From Gemmatimonadaceae bacterium (lineage in GTDB: Bacteria > Gemmatimonadota > Gemmatimonadetes > Gemmatimonadales > Gemmatimonadaceae), in NCBI GenBank assembly GCA_025934775.1, contig JAICWO010000017.1, positions 61,324-125,323 of the forward strand: 64,000 nt of DNA, given 5' to 3'. The position numbers were made by a program, and so were the translations under genes. Below are positions 6,968 through 15,680 of this stretch, one piece after another (the stretch's first letter is position 1; the number at the start of each line of letters is the position of its first letter). Below the pieces are notes generated by a model that did no database searches, was not told the DNA's origin, and worked only from the letters and a program-made list of their open reading frames with translations.

Positions 6968-8736
6968 CAGGGATTCGGCGGGATCGCGCCGTGTACGAGC
7001 TCGAGCTCCCGGCGCGCCTGCGGAAGCAGTGCGCTCTCGGGATAGGTGAGAATCATGTGCTCCAGGTGCTTGCCCGCTTCCGCGGCATTGCCGGACGCAC
7101 GCAGCGCGCGCGCCCAGTCGAGCTCCGCTTGCGGCGCTTCGGGCGTGGCCGAATCGGCCTGGACGATGCGCGTCCACAATGCCACGGCCTGCGGCTGATG
7201 GCCCGTCGCCGACTGAATGCGCGCCGCGATCAGGAAGAGCAGCGACCGCACCTGCGGCGTGCGCTCGCCGGCCGCGACGAACTGACTCGCCGCGCCGGCG
7301 CTGTCGCCGCGCGCGAGCGCGAGAAACGCGTGGCCGATTGCCCGCGCGGTGTCGGCTTTGAGCCGTGCGATGAGGCCGAGCGCGACCGCGAGCTCGGGCG
7401 TGCTCTCGGTGCCGCCGCGCAGCAGCGCCCGCGCGGTCTTTAGATTTCCATCATAAAGCGCGAGCCAGCCGGCGGCGTCGCTCGAATCGCCGTCGGCCCC
7501 CGTCGCGGCGAGCGCCGCGCGCGCGCGCGTCATGTCGCCCGTTCGCACCCACCCCCACGCGATCGTGCGGGTGAGCGAATTGTGCTCGGCCGGATTGAGA
7601 AAACGATCATAGGCGGTCATGAGCCGCTCGGCGTCGGCCGGCCGCGCGAGCGCGGCGAGCGCGCGGATATGGAGCGGCAAGTAGTCGTGCGCGACGGTCG
7701 CCGAATCGCCCTGCATCGGCGGCGCGAGTCTGATCGCCGCGACCGGATCGCCAGCATTCAGCGCCGCCGTCGCCGCGCGCACCGACAGGTCGGGCGTCTT
7801 CCGCCAGCGCAGCGCCGACTCGAGCGCCTCGCGCGCGATCGACCAGCGCTCTTCGGCTTCGGCCTGTTTCGCGAATTCGGACCACGCATCGGCCGCGGCG
7901 CTGTCGGGCGGCAGGTCCTCGAGCGCGTTCCACCCGTCAGCCGGCGAGCCCCACGTGGACTCCAGATCGGCGAGCGCGCGACGGCCGCCGACGTCGATTG
8001 GCGGCGCGAGAAATGTCTGGCGGATCGAGTCGCGCACCGAGGACGGCGCGGGCGCGAGCGCGTACGCGGCGGCCTGCTCGAGGTAATTCGCCGATCGCAG
8101 CGCGACGCGCCACGCCTGCGCTGACGGCACCCACTGCCCTTGCGCGGCGCGCGTTTGCGCCAGCTCGAGACTGAGGTCGCTCGTGGTGCCGAGCGACTGC
8201 TTGGCGCGCGCGAGCACGCTGTCCGCGGCCGCGGTCTGATTGCGCTGCAACAAGAGCCGCGCATACTCGCGGTACGGCGTCGCGCTGGTTGGCGCGTCAT
8301 GCACCCAGACATCGAACGCACGCCGCACATCGGCGTCACGACCGAGCGTCTGGTACGTGCGCAGTTGAACGGTGCGGTAGGTGTCCTCGTGCGGGTTCTG
8401 CGTAATGAGCGTATCGAGCAGCGTCACGAGCGAATCGGGCCAGCCGAGCTCCGCGTACACCCGCTCGAGCCCGAGCAGCGCGTTGACGGCCGCGGTCGTG
8501 TGCACCGCGGTGCGGAAGAGCGGCGCCGCGTCGCGATACTTCCCCGCCGCCTCGAGGTCGAGGGCCTTGTAGAAGGCCATCGTGTCGGCGGGGGCTTGAG
8601 CCTGCAGTGCGTGGAGAGTGGAGAGTGGAGAGTGGAGGAGGAGCACGAGGACGGTGGCGGCGACACGAACCCAGGCGCACACTCCCGCCACCCTCGACTC
8701 TCTACTCTCCACGCTCCAATTACGGATTCTGCGCAT
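6967..8736 (-). CDS. Secreted TPR-repeat protein
   Basis: 589 residues from the ATG at 8736, which overlaps the DUF4175 gene by 17 nt. The body is built of helical TPR-like units, for example around 'AGKYRDAAPLFRTAV', 'NQTAAADSVLARAKQSLG' and 'APQAELDWARALRASGNAAEAGKHL', ending with a stalk-like '...YPESALLPQARRELE'. A hydrophobic stretch 'VAATVLVLLL' followed by 'ALQAQ' looks like a Sec signal. The region coding it is a palindromic GAGAGT repeat (8609-8714), so the true start is uncertain: GTG codons at 8712, 8691 and 8682 are in frame, and the last has a GAGG about 9 nt upstream. TPR proteins scaffold envelope complexes; the partner is probably one of the coupled neighbours. Confidence 0.75.
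   Translation of the reverse strand: MRRIRNWSVESRESRVAGVCAWVRVAATVLVLLLHSPLSTLHALQAQAPADTMAFYKALDLEAAGKYRDAAPLFRTAVHTTAAVNALLGLERVYAELGWPDSLVTLLDTLITQNPHEDTYRTVQLRTYQTLGRDADVRRAFDVWVHDAPTSATPYREYARLLLQRNQTAAADSVLARAKQSLGTTSDLSLELAQTRAAQGQWVPSAQAWRVALRSANYLEQAAAYALAPAPSSVRDSIRQTFLAPPIDVGGRRALADLESTWGSPADGWNALEDLPPDSAAADAWSEFAKQAEAEERWSIAREALESALRWRKTPDLSVRAATAALNAGDPVAAIRLAPPMQGDSATVAHDYLPLHIRALAALARPADAERLMTAYDRFLNPAEHNSLTRTIAWGWVRTGDMTRARAALAATGADGDSSDAAGWLALYDGNLKTARALLRGGTESTPELAVALGLIARLKADTARAIGHAFLALARGDSAGAASQFVAAGERTPQVRSLLFLIAARIQSATGHQPQAVALWTRIVQADSATPEAPQAELDWARALRASGNAAEAGKHLEHMILTYPESALLPQARRELELVHGAIPPNP
8609..8714. repeat. Palindromic GAGAGT-family repeat, copy 1 (inside the TPR gene start)
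   Basis: The arms 8609-8630 (GCGTGGAGAGTGGAGAGTGGAG) and 8693-8714 are inverted repeats matching at 20 of 22 positions, separated by 62 nt. The core GTGGAGAGT(A/G)GAGAGT is shared with a second copy at 21626-21697. On the minus strand one arm lies just past the DUF4175 stop codon and the other encodes 'HSPLSTLH' of the TPR protein signal peptide. A dispersed REP/MITE-like element or a terminator-attenuator hairpin are both possible. Confidence 0.7.
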
Positions 8737-11700
8737 TGATCCGCTTGAAGTACTCGAGGATCGCGCGGCGTTCGTCGGCGCTCAGGCCGCGCAGCTCGTC
8801 CCACGTGGGCTCGCGGAATTTGACCGCGGCGCGGCCCGTCGCGTTGGTGTTGTCGGGTTTGTACTCGTTGCCGCCCTTCGCCGACGTCGCTTCGCGCTTG
8901 CCAGTATCCTCGCGCTCGTCCTTCTGCAACGAGCGGCCGGCATCGAGCAAGCGGCGGAAGAGCTGCTGCTGTCGCGCGAGCGTCGTGGCGTCGAGCCGCC
9001 CGCCCTCGAGCGCATCGGCGAGCTGCTTGGCTTCTTTCGCCAGCTCGCCGGCGCGATCGCCGCCGGCATTCTCGTTCAGATCGTCCAACTGCTGCGCGAC
9101 CTGACGCTGCTCGCGCGCGAGCGCGCGCGCCGTCGCCTGCATCTGCGACGACATCGACTGTCCCATGCCCGGCAAGAGCCCCTGCGCCTGGGCGTTGATC
9201 GAGCCCTGCTTCTTGGCCATCTCCTGCATCTGCTGCAGCATCTCGGCAAAGCCGGTCGCCGAGCCCGATGTGTTGGCGCGCTCGCGGTCGCGCGCCAGCG
9301 AGGCCGCCGCGCGGTTCAACGCGTCCGCCGCGTCGCCCATCGAGCTCGCGGACTGCTGCGACCCGCGTGCGTCGCCAGTCGACTGCATCGCGTCGGAGAC
9401 TTTCTGCTGCGCGTCGGATACGGCGCGCTGCGAGCGGCCCGAAAGCAGCGACGTCTTCTGTCCCTGCGCCTGCAGCCGCTTTGCCGCGTCGTCGAGGCCT
9501 TGCTTGATCGCGCTCTGCTGGCCGCGCATCTCTTCCGGCTTCGATTGGCCGGCGCGCGCCTGCTGCTCGAGCTGCTGCTCCTGACGCGCCATCTGCAGCA
9601 TTTCCTGGATCGACTGATCGAGCGCGTTGGTGAGCTCGGACTTCCATGCGCTCACCTGCGACGAACGCGCCTGCTGCATCTCGTCGGAGGCGCGCTGCAT
9701 CTGCTCCGCGGCGTCGCGCGCGTTCTGCTCGCCCGCTTGCGATTGTCCGCTCTGCTGGCCGGAATTCGATTGGCCGCTGCGCTGCTGTTGCCCCTGCGCC
9801 GTCTGCTGGCCGGTGCGCTGCGGCCCGGTGGCCTGCTGACCGCTCTGATTCTGTTGGCCGCTTTTCTGTTGGCCGGTCGGTTGTTGGCCGGTCTTATCGT
9901 TCGCCGACGGCGTCGGCGACGCGGTCTTCTGACCGGCCGCCTGGCGCATCGCCTCCTCCGAGGCGTCGGCATGCTGACGCGCTTCTTCGGTCGCCTTCGC
10001 GCCCGGCGTGGCATCGGCCTTTTCCAAACGATCTTTCAATTTCTTTAATTCATCGTCGAATCGCTGCGAGCGATCGGCAAGATTCTGGGCGTCGGCCTTG
10101 GCGTGCGACTGGGACTGCGGATCGGCCTGGTGCGCGCCGAGCGAGTCGGCGAGCGAGCGGTCCCGATCGGCGATGTCCTTCGCTTCGTCCTTGAGCGTCT
10201 GCATCGCGCCCTCGAGCGCGGCGCGCTTGAGCATCTCGGCGCTCTTCTCGAGCTGCTCGCGGAGCTTCTCCTGCATCGCCTGCAGATCGTGCAGCGCGGC
10301 CTGCGCCTGCTCGGGCGAGAGCTGCTGTGTCGCCTGATCCAGCTTCTGCATCTGTGCCAGCAGCTCGGGCGTGAGCGCGTCGCGCAGGAGCGCCTGCGCT
10401 TCCTGGAGCTGCCGCGCCAGGCTGCTGTCGAGCGCACCTGCCTGCTTCAACTGCTGTTGGAGCTGCGCCGCGTTCTTCTGGAGCTGCTTCACCTGGTCGG
10501 TGAGCGCGTGTTGATCCTTGGCGACGGCCTTCGCCTTCTCCGCCGCCTCGTAGCTCATCGCGTCCTTCTTGTCGGCGCCGTTCGCGTTGCTCGCCGCATC
10601 CGGCGTCTGCCGCAGAGAGCGATCGCGCGCGGCGTCGCTCGTCCGCTGCTCCAGCGACTTCTCCGCCGACGCGGCCGCCTGCGCCTGACTCACGGCCGAA
10701 TCGGCGGCCGCGCGCGCGATCGCGCGCCGCTCTTCCATCGTCGGCACCTTTAGTAACAATTCGCGGCTTTCTCCCTTCTGCGCCCACGGGGAGTTGTCGG
10801 TCGCGACCACCTTCACGTGCAGCGCGTCGCCCGGCTCGAGCGCGCGCTGCGAGAGATCGAGCACGGGCGAGCCCTCCCACACCGTTGCCGTCGCATCGGA
10901 CACGCGGTCCGAGACGGGCGCGTCGGTGCCGCTCGCGGTCGCGCGCCAGCTCACGACTTCAACGCGCGCGATGCCGTGATCGTCGCTCGCCGTCGCGTGC
11001 AGCGTCACGCGATCATCCGCCGCGACGACGGTGTCGACGACTGGCGACACGAGCTCCACGTGCGGCGCCGAATCGGCGACGACGTCGAGCTCGATCGGCA
11101 GCGGAAGGTCCGCGATCGGGCCCGCGGTCCCCGCCGCGAGCCAGGTGAATCGCCCGCTGCGCTTGGCCTCGAACTTCCCCGAGAAGGCGCGTTCGTTGAC
11201 GCCGAGGTTCAGCGTGTCGCCGTCAGCGGCGAGACGAACGCTGCGCAGCGCCGTCGACGCTCGGCCCGCGAGCTCGATGACCGTTCCTTGCGGCACGCGC
11301 GCCGGCTCACCGATGGGAAGACCCTCCGGCTGCCGACCGAGGTACGCGGGGTACGTCGCGCGCATCAGCACCGCGCCGAGGAACGGCCGGTCCGTCACGT
11401 GTACGATTGCCGTGTCGCTGGCCGATCGACCATCGCTCGCGACGACCGTCAGATCGCCGCGGAGCGGTCCGGTTTCGATCGTCGCGACACCCGACCGATC
11501 CACGCCCACGGTCTCGAACGCCCAACCTTCGCCTGGCGTGCGCTGCGCGACCTGGATCGCGCTCCGGTGCGGCGCGGCCACGCGCAGCCGGAGCGTCTCC
11601 CCGCGCAGCACCGCGGGCGGAAGATTCTGGAATGACAAACGCGGCAGCAGCGTTCCATTCCATGCGCTCACCGGGCGCATGATGGCGAGCAATCCATCGT

Positions 11701-12193
11701 TGAAGCGCGGCGCCGCGAACGCGAGCGCAGCAAGCGCGACGGTCGCGACGCCCGTCGCCTGCGCGGCGCCGCGTGTCGCGAGCTTCTGCTCGCCCGGCGC
11801 GAGGCGTGATCCGGCCGGTCCGAGCCGCTCGACGAGCGATGCCGCGGCCCGGCGACCCAGCGCGCCGGAGTCGGCCACCTCGAGCACGCCGCGCAGCGCG
11901 CCGGCACGGATCGCTTGCTCGCGCTCGATCGCCGCGGCAACACTCTGCCCGGTCGCTCGACGGTCGAGCCGGCGCGCCGTGAAGATCACGACCGCCACAT
12001 CCGCGGCGACGACCACGAGCCAGATGAGGAACGGCACGGACCGCGGCAGCGCGATCCAGCGAGCGCTGCCGAGCATGGACGCGCCGGCCGCGAGGACGAT
12101 CGCCGTCGCGCCAAGCGCCAGCGCCAGTCCGCCGATGAGGTGCAGGCGGCGCAGCCGAACGCGCTCACGCTCGACGAGCTCGTGAATCGTCAT
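8720..12193 (-). CDS. DUF4175-family large membrane-anchored coiled-coil protein
   Basis: 1157 residues from the ATG at 12193 (ATGA overlap with the DUF4159 gene). Two membrane segments lie near the N-terminus (about residues 18-40 and 48-68), with a further hydrophobic stretch around 'GVATVALAALAFAAPRF'. Ig-like beta-rich segments follow, then from about residue 510 a very long Ala/Gln/Lys-rich helical region, consistent with coiled coil. A Gln/Gly/Ser low-complexity block lies in its middle. The conserved C-terminus 'LRGLSADERRAILEYFKRIN' ends the protein. DUF4175 proteins are found beside DUF4159, BatA-like and MoxR genes; their role is unknown. I infer an inner-membrane anchor with a large periplasmic or cytoplasmic stalk. 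Confidence 0.8.
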   Translation of the reverse strand: MTIHELVERERVRLRRLHLIGGLALALGATAIVLAAGASMLGSARWIALPRSVPFLIWLVVVAADVAVVIFTARRLDRRATGQSVAAAIEREQAIRAGALRGVLEVADSGALGRRAAASLVERLGPAGSRLAPGEQKLATRGAAQATGVATVALAALAFAAPRFNDGLLAIMRPVSAWNGTLLPRLSFQNLPPAVLRGETLRLRVAAPHRSAIQVAQRTPGEGWAFETVGVDRSGVATIETGPLRGDLTVVASDGRSASDTAIVHVTDRPFLGAVLMRATYPAYLGRQPEGLPIGEPARVPQGTVIELAGRASTALRSVRLAADGDTLNLGVNERAFSGKFEAKRSGRFTWLAAGTAGPIADLPLPIELDVVADSAPHVELVSPVVDTVVAADDRVTLHATASDDHGIARVEVVSWRATASGTDAPVSDRVSDATATVWEGSPVLDLSQRALEPGDALHVKVVATDNSPWAQKGESRELLLKVPTMEERRAIARAAADSAVSQAQAAASAEKSLEQRTSDAARDRSLRQTPDAASNANGADKKDAMSYEAAEKAKAVAKDQHALTDQVKQLQKNAAQLQQQLKQAGALDSSLARQLQEAQALLRDALTPELLAQMQKLDQATQQLSPEQAQAALHDLQAMQEKLREQLEKSAEMLKRAALEGAMQTLKDEAKDIADRDRSLADSLGAHQADPQSQSHAKADAQNLADRSQRFDDELKKLKDRLEKADATPGAKATEEARQHADASEEAMRQAAGQKTASPTPSANDKTGQQPTGQQKSGQQNQSGQQATGPQRTGQQTAQGQQQRSGQSNSGQQSGQSQAGEQNARDAAEQMQRASDEMQQARSSQVSAWKSELTNALDQSIQEMLQMARQEQQLEQQARAGQSKPEEMRGQQSAIKQGLDDAAKRLQAQGQKTSLLSGRSQRAVSDAQQKVSDAMQSTGDARGSQQSASSMGDAADALNRAAASLARDRERANTSGSATGFAEMLQQMQEMAKKQGSINAQAQGLLPGMGQSMSSQMQATARALAREQRQVAQQLDDLNENAGGDRAGELAKEAKQLADALEGGRLDATTLARQQQLFRRLLDAGRSLQKDEREDTGKREATSAKGGNEYKPDNTNATGRAAVKFREPTWDELRGLSADERRAILEYFKRINAQNP
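9723..9898 (-). repeat. In-frame GQQ/SGQ low-complexity tract inside the DUF4175 gene
   Basis: About 59 codons with degenerate units of the type TGQQ, SGQQ and GQS. The nucleotide repeat (CTGTTGGCC/CTGCTGGCC variants) is imperfect, so the tract is probably prone to length change between strains while staying in frame. It separates two Ala/Gln-rich helical blocks and looks like a flexible linker. Confidence 0.7.
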
Positions 12194-12888
12194 GGCGTGG
12201 GGCGGCTCGTCACCGCGTAGACGAAGAGATTCACGCCCATCCGGAGCGCAGCTTCGTGCAGCGCCGGCGGATCGTGATACACGGTGGTGTCTTCCCAACC
12301 GTTGCCGAGATCGCTCGAGAAGCTGTAGTACACCGCGAGGCGGTCGCCGAGGAAAATCCCAAAGCCGCGCGCCGGCAGGCCGTCGTGCTCGTGAATCTTG
12401 GGAATGCCTTTAGGAAAGTCGTATACGATGTGATAGATCGGGTGCGAGAGCGGCACATCGACGAGCGGGCGATCGGGAAAGACGCGCTTGATCTCGCGGC
12501 GGAAGCTCTCGTCGAGGCCGTAATTGTCGTCGACGTGCAGGAAGCCGCCGCGCTCGAGATACTCGCGCAGCCGCACGATCTCGGCGTCGCTGAAATGGAT
12601 GTTGCCGTGCCCCGTGACGTGGATGAACGGGTAGTCCCAGAGCCGGTCGTCCATCAGCGTCACGCGCGCTTCGGTCGAGGCGACCTGGAGCGACGTGCGC
12701 TCGCGGATCGCCGCGAGGAGATTGGGCAGACTCGACGGGTTGGCGTACCAATCGCCGCCGCCGTCGTATTGCAGGCGAGCGATCGTCAGCACCGGAGGCG
12801 TGGGGCGCGCGCCGACGAGCGGCAACAGCAGCGCCGCCGCGAGCACGCGCAGTCGTCCGCCCGCGCGGAGCAACGTACGTCCGTTCAT
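12190..12888 (-). CDS. DUF4159 domain-containing secreted protein
   Basis: 232 residues with a signal peptide (hydrophobic 'VLAAALLLPLVGA'). The family hallmarks are visible: 'LQYDGGGDWYANPSSLPNLL', 'FIHVTGHGNIHFSDAE', 'LREYLERGGFLHVDDNYG' and 'SHPIYHIVYDFPKGIPKIHEHDG'. The fold is thought to be like class I glutamine amidotransferases but without the catalytic triad. DUF4159 genes occur in the same clusters as DUF4175 and BatA-type genes. ATG at 12888 overlaps the rsmI stop (ATGA) and its own stop overlaps the DUF4175 start (ATGA), so the three genes are translationally coupled. Confidence 0.85.
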   Translation of the reverse strand: MNGRTLLRAGGRLRVLAAALLLPLVGARPTPPVLTIARLQYDGGGDWYANPSSLPNLLAAIRERTSLQVASTEARVTLMDDRLWDYPFIHVTGHGNIHFSDAEIVRLREYLERGGFLHVDDNYGLDESFRREIKRVFPDRPLVDVPLSHPIYHIVYDFPKGIPKIHEHDGLPARGFGIFLGDRLAVYYSFSSDLGNGWEDTTVYHDPPALHEAALRMGVNLFVYAVTSRPTP

Positions 12889-13742
12889 CGATCCTCCTCG
12901 CTCACTTCACTCTCCTGCGCCATCCCGTACGCCAGCCGCCGCGAGACGCCCAGCTCCTTCGCCACTGCCGCGGCCGCGTCGCGCGTGCTCATCCCCGACG
13001 CGCGCAGTGCGCGCACCCGCTCGCGAACCTGCTCGTCTGACACCGGAACGTCACTCGCGGGTCCAACGATGAGCACCACCTCGCCGCGCGGCGGCTTGTC
13101 TTCGTAGTACGCGCGGAGCTCGCTCACCGTTCCTCGACGCACTTCCTCGAACTGCTTCGTCATTTCGCGGGCCACGGCCGCCTCACGCTCGCCAGCACCG
13201 TGGCGCTCCAGCTCGGCGAGCGTATCCGCGAGTCTGTTGGGCGATTCGTAGAGCACCGACGTGTGACGCAATACCGCAATCTCGTCGAGTGTACGCCGTC
13301 GAGCGGAGCCGGAGCGTGTAAGAAATCCGAAAAACGTGAATCGGTCGGCGCTGATTCCCGACGCGACGAGCGCGGCGAGCAGCGCCGACGCGCCGGGAAC
13401 GGGCACGACCGTGATGCCCGCGTCGATCGCCGCACGCACGAGGCGCGCACCGGGATCCGACACGAGCGGCGTGCCCGCGTCGGTCACGAGCGCGAGCGAC
13501 GCGCCGGCGCGCAGCCGCTCGATCAGTCCCGGCGTGGCGCGCGCCTCGTTGTGCTCGTGATAGGGTTGCAGCGGCCTCTCGATCGCGTAGCGATCGAGCA
13601 GATGCCGGGTGTGTCGCGTGTCCTCGGCGAGAATCGCGGCGACGCGGCCGAGCACCTCGACCGCGCGAAAAGAAAAATCCCCCATGTTGCCGATGGGGGT
13701 GCTGACGACGTACAGCGTTCCCGGCCGTTCTTCGCCGGTCAC
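12885..13742 (-). CDS. rsmI: 16S rRNA (cytidine1402-2'-O)-methyltransferase RsmI
   Basis: 285 residues, normal for RsmI. Tetrapyrrole-methylase fold with 'VVSTPIGNMGDFSFRA', 'LAEDTRHTRHLLDRY', 'ALVTDAGTPLVSDPG' (SAM pocket) and 'PVPGASALLAALVASG'. RsmI adds a 2'-O-methyl group to C1402 in the ribosomal P site. The start is GTG at 13742 because it forms a GTGA overlap with the upstream gene and directly precedes the conserved N-terminus; the longer frame upstream is not needed. The C-terminal helix-turn-helix-like part ('STRDAAAAVAKELGVSRRLAYG') is the usual RsmI tail. Confidence 0.93.
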   Translation of the reverse strand: MTGEERPGTLYVVSTPIGNMGDFSFRAVEVLGRVAAILAEDTRHTRHLLDRYAIERPLQPYHEHNEARATPGLIERLRAGASLALVTDAGTPLVSDPGARLVRAAIDAGITVVPVPGASALLAALVASGISADRFTFFGFLTRSGSARRRTLDEIAVLRHTSVLYESPNRLADTLAELERHGAGEREAAVAREMTKQFEEVRRGTVSELRAYYEDKPPRGEVVLIVGPASDVPVSDEQVRERVRALRASGMSTRDAAAAVAKELGVSRRLAYGMAQESEVSEEDR

Positions 13743-14716
13743 ATCACCTTCCACGGCACCTGCTCGAAGAGTCCCGCCGATTGGAACATGTGCCGCCGGT
13801 CCCACGTGAGCTGTCGCAGGAGCTCCTCCGGCGACATGCTGTCGTGATCGACCGCCGCCCACATGACGTCGCGCAGCCACGCGGCAACGCCGGCCGTGAG
13901 CTCATCCGTGGCGGCCAACGGATCGCGCGCCACACGGTCGCTGAACGAGAAGCCGTCGAGCACGGGGTGCGTGGGCAGCAGATTCACGCGCGCGTGCTCG
14001 GCGATCGCCGGCGCGCTGTCGCGGCCCTGCTCCACGAGGCGCTTGACGAGCGTGCTGGCAAGCTCGCGATACGCCTGCACGAGCGCCGGTGCGGCCTGGA
14101 TCGGCAGCGGCTCGGGCGGAGCCCAGCGCGCGACGCGCAGGTCGCCGACGCGGCCTTCGCGCCCGAAGAGCTTCGCCACGCGGTCGATGAGCGTTCCGTG
14201 ATGCGCGCTCGCGAGAAACGCGCGGGCGACCGATCCGTTCTTGAAGAACAGATAGTTGACGCAATCGTTCGCGATGATCTCGAGCACGCCGTCGAACGTG
14301 GTCGCCATGAGATACGGGAACAGCGCCGACGGATCCTGCGCCGCGAAGCCGGTCGGCCACGCCTCGGCGGGGAGCGTCTGCGTGGCGTACATGGCATCGA
14401 GCTGCTCGTCGTCGGCGCCGCTGAAGCAGATCTCGCCGTACTCGGGCTCCGGCGGGACCTTCTCGAGCGCGCTCGAGATCGGAAGCGCGCGCGCGCCGTC
14501 GCGGTCGCGCACGGTCGCGTTCACCACTTCACCGCCGAGCAGATACAGCGTCACGAGCTCGTCGGGAAGCGACACCGCGACGTAGCCCGAGATCCGCGCG
14601 GCGCGATCGCGCTTCGCGTCGGTGAGCAGATTGCGAAGATGAACGTAGGCGAGGCGCGTGCGGGGAAGCAGCACGCGGCTACACGGAAATCGAAGCGCGC
14701 TGGGCGAGGCGGGCAT
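13739..14716 (-). CDS. Conserved hypothetical protein with DUF4388-like repeats
   Basis: 325 residues, no signal peptide or membrane segment. Two stretches have the same pattern of strand, short loop and strand: 'YVAVSLPDELVTLYLLGGEVVNAT' split around residue 50-70, and 'FDGVLEIIANDCVNYLFFKNGSVARAF' around 140-165. This recalls the DUF4388/PATAN-type 'G-x-L-x-I...F..G.I..A' module found in bacterial signalling proteins. The second half is helical and ends in 'LTWDRRHMFQSAGLFEQVPW'. It is first in the minus-strand run leading into rsmI (GTGA overlap). The link to that operon's function is unclear, and I do not recognise a named family. Confidence 0.55.
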   Translation of the reverse strand: MPASPSALRFPCSRVLLPRTRLAYVHLRNLLTDAKRDRAARISGYVAVSLPDELVTLYLLGGEVVNATVRDRDGARALPISSALEKVPPEPEYGEICFSGADDEQLDAMYATQTLPAEAWPTGFAAQDPSALFPYLMATTFDGVLEIIANDCVNYLFFKNGSVARAFLASAHHGTLIDRVAKLFGREGRVGDLRVARWAPPEPLPIQAAPALVQAYRELASTLVKRLVEQGRDSAPAIAEHARVNLLPTHPVLDGFSFSDRVARDPLAATDELTAGVAAWLRDVMWAAVDHDSMSPEELLRQLTWDRRHMFQSAGLFEQVPWKVM

Positions 14717-14793
14717 GGCGCCCTAAGATGCAACGGCGCGCGAGCGCGCGCGAGAGGAAATGCGACCGTGCAACGGGCGCGCGCGCAGAGCGT

Positions 14794-14824
14794 CGCGGAA
14801 TGCGAGACGTTCTCGCATTCCGCG
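14794..14824 (-). terminator. 14-bp perfect hairpin downstream of trxA
   Basis: CGCGGAATGCGAGA (14794-14807) and TCTCGCATTCCGCG (14811-14824) pair perfectly around a 3-nt loop, 14 nt past the trxA stop codon on the minus strand. No U-tract follows, so it would act as a strong-stem terminator of the type common in GC-rich genomes. The rest of 14717-14837 is GC-rich with runs of alternating GC and no gene. Confidence 0.6.
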
Positions 14825-14837
14825 GCTCAGTGCGAGG

Positions 14838-15179
14838 TCACGCGGTCTGCTGCGACGCGGTGTGCTGCGTGATTTTCTGTTCGATGTTCGTCTTCGGCAG
14901 CGCCCCGATGATCTGGTCGACGACCTTGCCGTTCTTGAAGAACAGCAGCGTCGGGATGGAGCGAACGTTGAATCGCGAGCTGGTCTTGATGTTCGCGTCG
15001 ACGTCGAGCTTGGCGACCTTCAGCTTCCCCTCATACTCCGTCGCGAGCTGGTCGAGTATGGGTGCGATGACGCGGCACGGCCCGCACCATACCGCCCAGA
15101 AATCCACGATCGTCAGACCGTCGTTCTTCTCGACTTCCTGTTCGAACGTGGCATCGGTCACGGCAACTACGTTGGACAT
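14838..15179 (-). CDS. trxA: Thioredoxin
   Basis: 113 residues with the classic active site 'FWAVWCGPCRVIAP' and the cis-proline loop 'RSIPTLLFF'. It is a cytoplasmic dithiol-disulfide oxidoreductase reduced by thioredoxin reductase. The ATG at 15179 has an AGGAG ribosome-binding site 6-7 nt upstream. The gene stands alone and diverges from the methylmalonyl-CoA epimerase gene; a strong hairpin follows it. The Ala in place of the usual Glu/Pro of 'W-A-x-W-C' is minor variation. Confidence 0.95.
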   Translation of the reverse strand: MSNVVAVTDATFEQEVEKNDGLTIVDFWAVWCGPCRVIAPILDQLATEYEGKLKVAKLDVDANIKTSSRFNVRSIPTLLFFKNGKVVDQIIGALPKTNIEQKITQHTASQQTA

Positions 15180-15236
15180 GAATGCTCCTGGGAATCGCTA
15201 TCGGCGTCCTGCGGTCTGCTGATAGCTTAATGAGGC

Positions 15237-15647
15237 ATGCAAAACTCAACCCGCCCCGGAACGAGGATCGCGCACATCGGAATCGCCGTGCGCGCCCTCG
15301 ATGAAAGCGTGTCGTTCTACCGCGATGTGCTCGGCCTCACGGACGCGCCGCTCGACGACGCGGACGGCGCGCGGATCGCGGGACTGGCCGCCGGCCCGTC
15401 GCTCGTCGAGCTGCTCGAGGCGGAGTCGCCGGAGTCGCCCATCGCCAGGTTCGTGGCGAAGCGCGGCCCCGGGATCCATCACGTCTGTTTCGCCGTCGAC
15501 GATCTGGACGCGACCCTCGACCGGTGCCGCGCGCACGGCATTCGTCTCATCGACGAGCGGCCGCGCGTCGGCGCCGAAGGCAAACGCATCGCCTTTCTGC
15601 ATCCCTCGTCGACGTCGGGCGTGCTCGTCGAGCTGACCGAGCACTGA
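15237..15647 (+). CDS. mce: Methylmalonyl-CoA epimerase
   Basis: 136 residues, a vicinal-oxygen-chelate fold. It has paired metal-ligand segments: 'IAHIGIAVRALDESVSFYRDVLGL' at the N-terminus and 'GPGIHHVCFAVDDLDATL' in the second half, ending in 'GVLVELTE' with the glutamate ligand. It interconverts (2R)- and (2S)-methylmalonyl-CoA between propionyl-CoA carboxylase and the B12-dependent mutase, neither of which is in the window. The ATG at 15237 has no Shine-Dalgarno; a TAGCTT box (15223-15228) lies just upstream, so the mRNA may be leaderless or nearly so. Confidence 0.9.
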   Translation: MQNSTRPGTRIAHIGIAVRALDESVSFYRDVLGLTDAPLDDADGARIAGLAAGPSLVELLEAESPESPIARFVAKRGPGIHHVCFAVDDLDATLDRCRAHGIRLIDERPRVGAEGKRIAFLHPSSTSGVLVELTEH

Positions 15648-15662
15648 GCGGGCACCGCCCGC
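15648..15662. terminator. Short GC hairpin between convergent genes
   Basis: GCGGGC (15648-15653) and GCCCGC (15657-15662) pair perfectly around ACC, directly after the epimerase stop and 18 nt before the stop of the convergent lipoprotein gene. It is short and has no U-tract, so the call is tentative. Confidence 0.35.
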
Positions 15663-15680
15663 GCGAACCGCACCGCGCCG

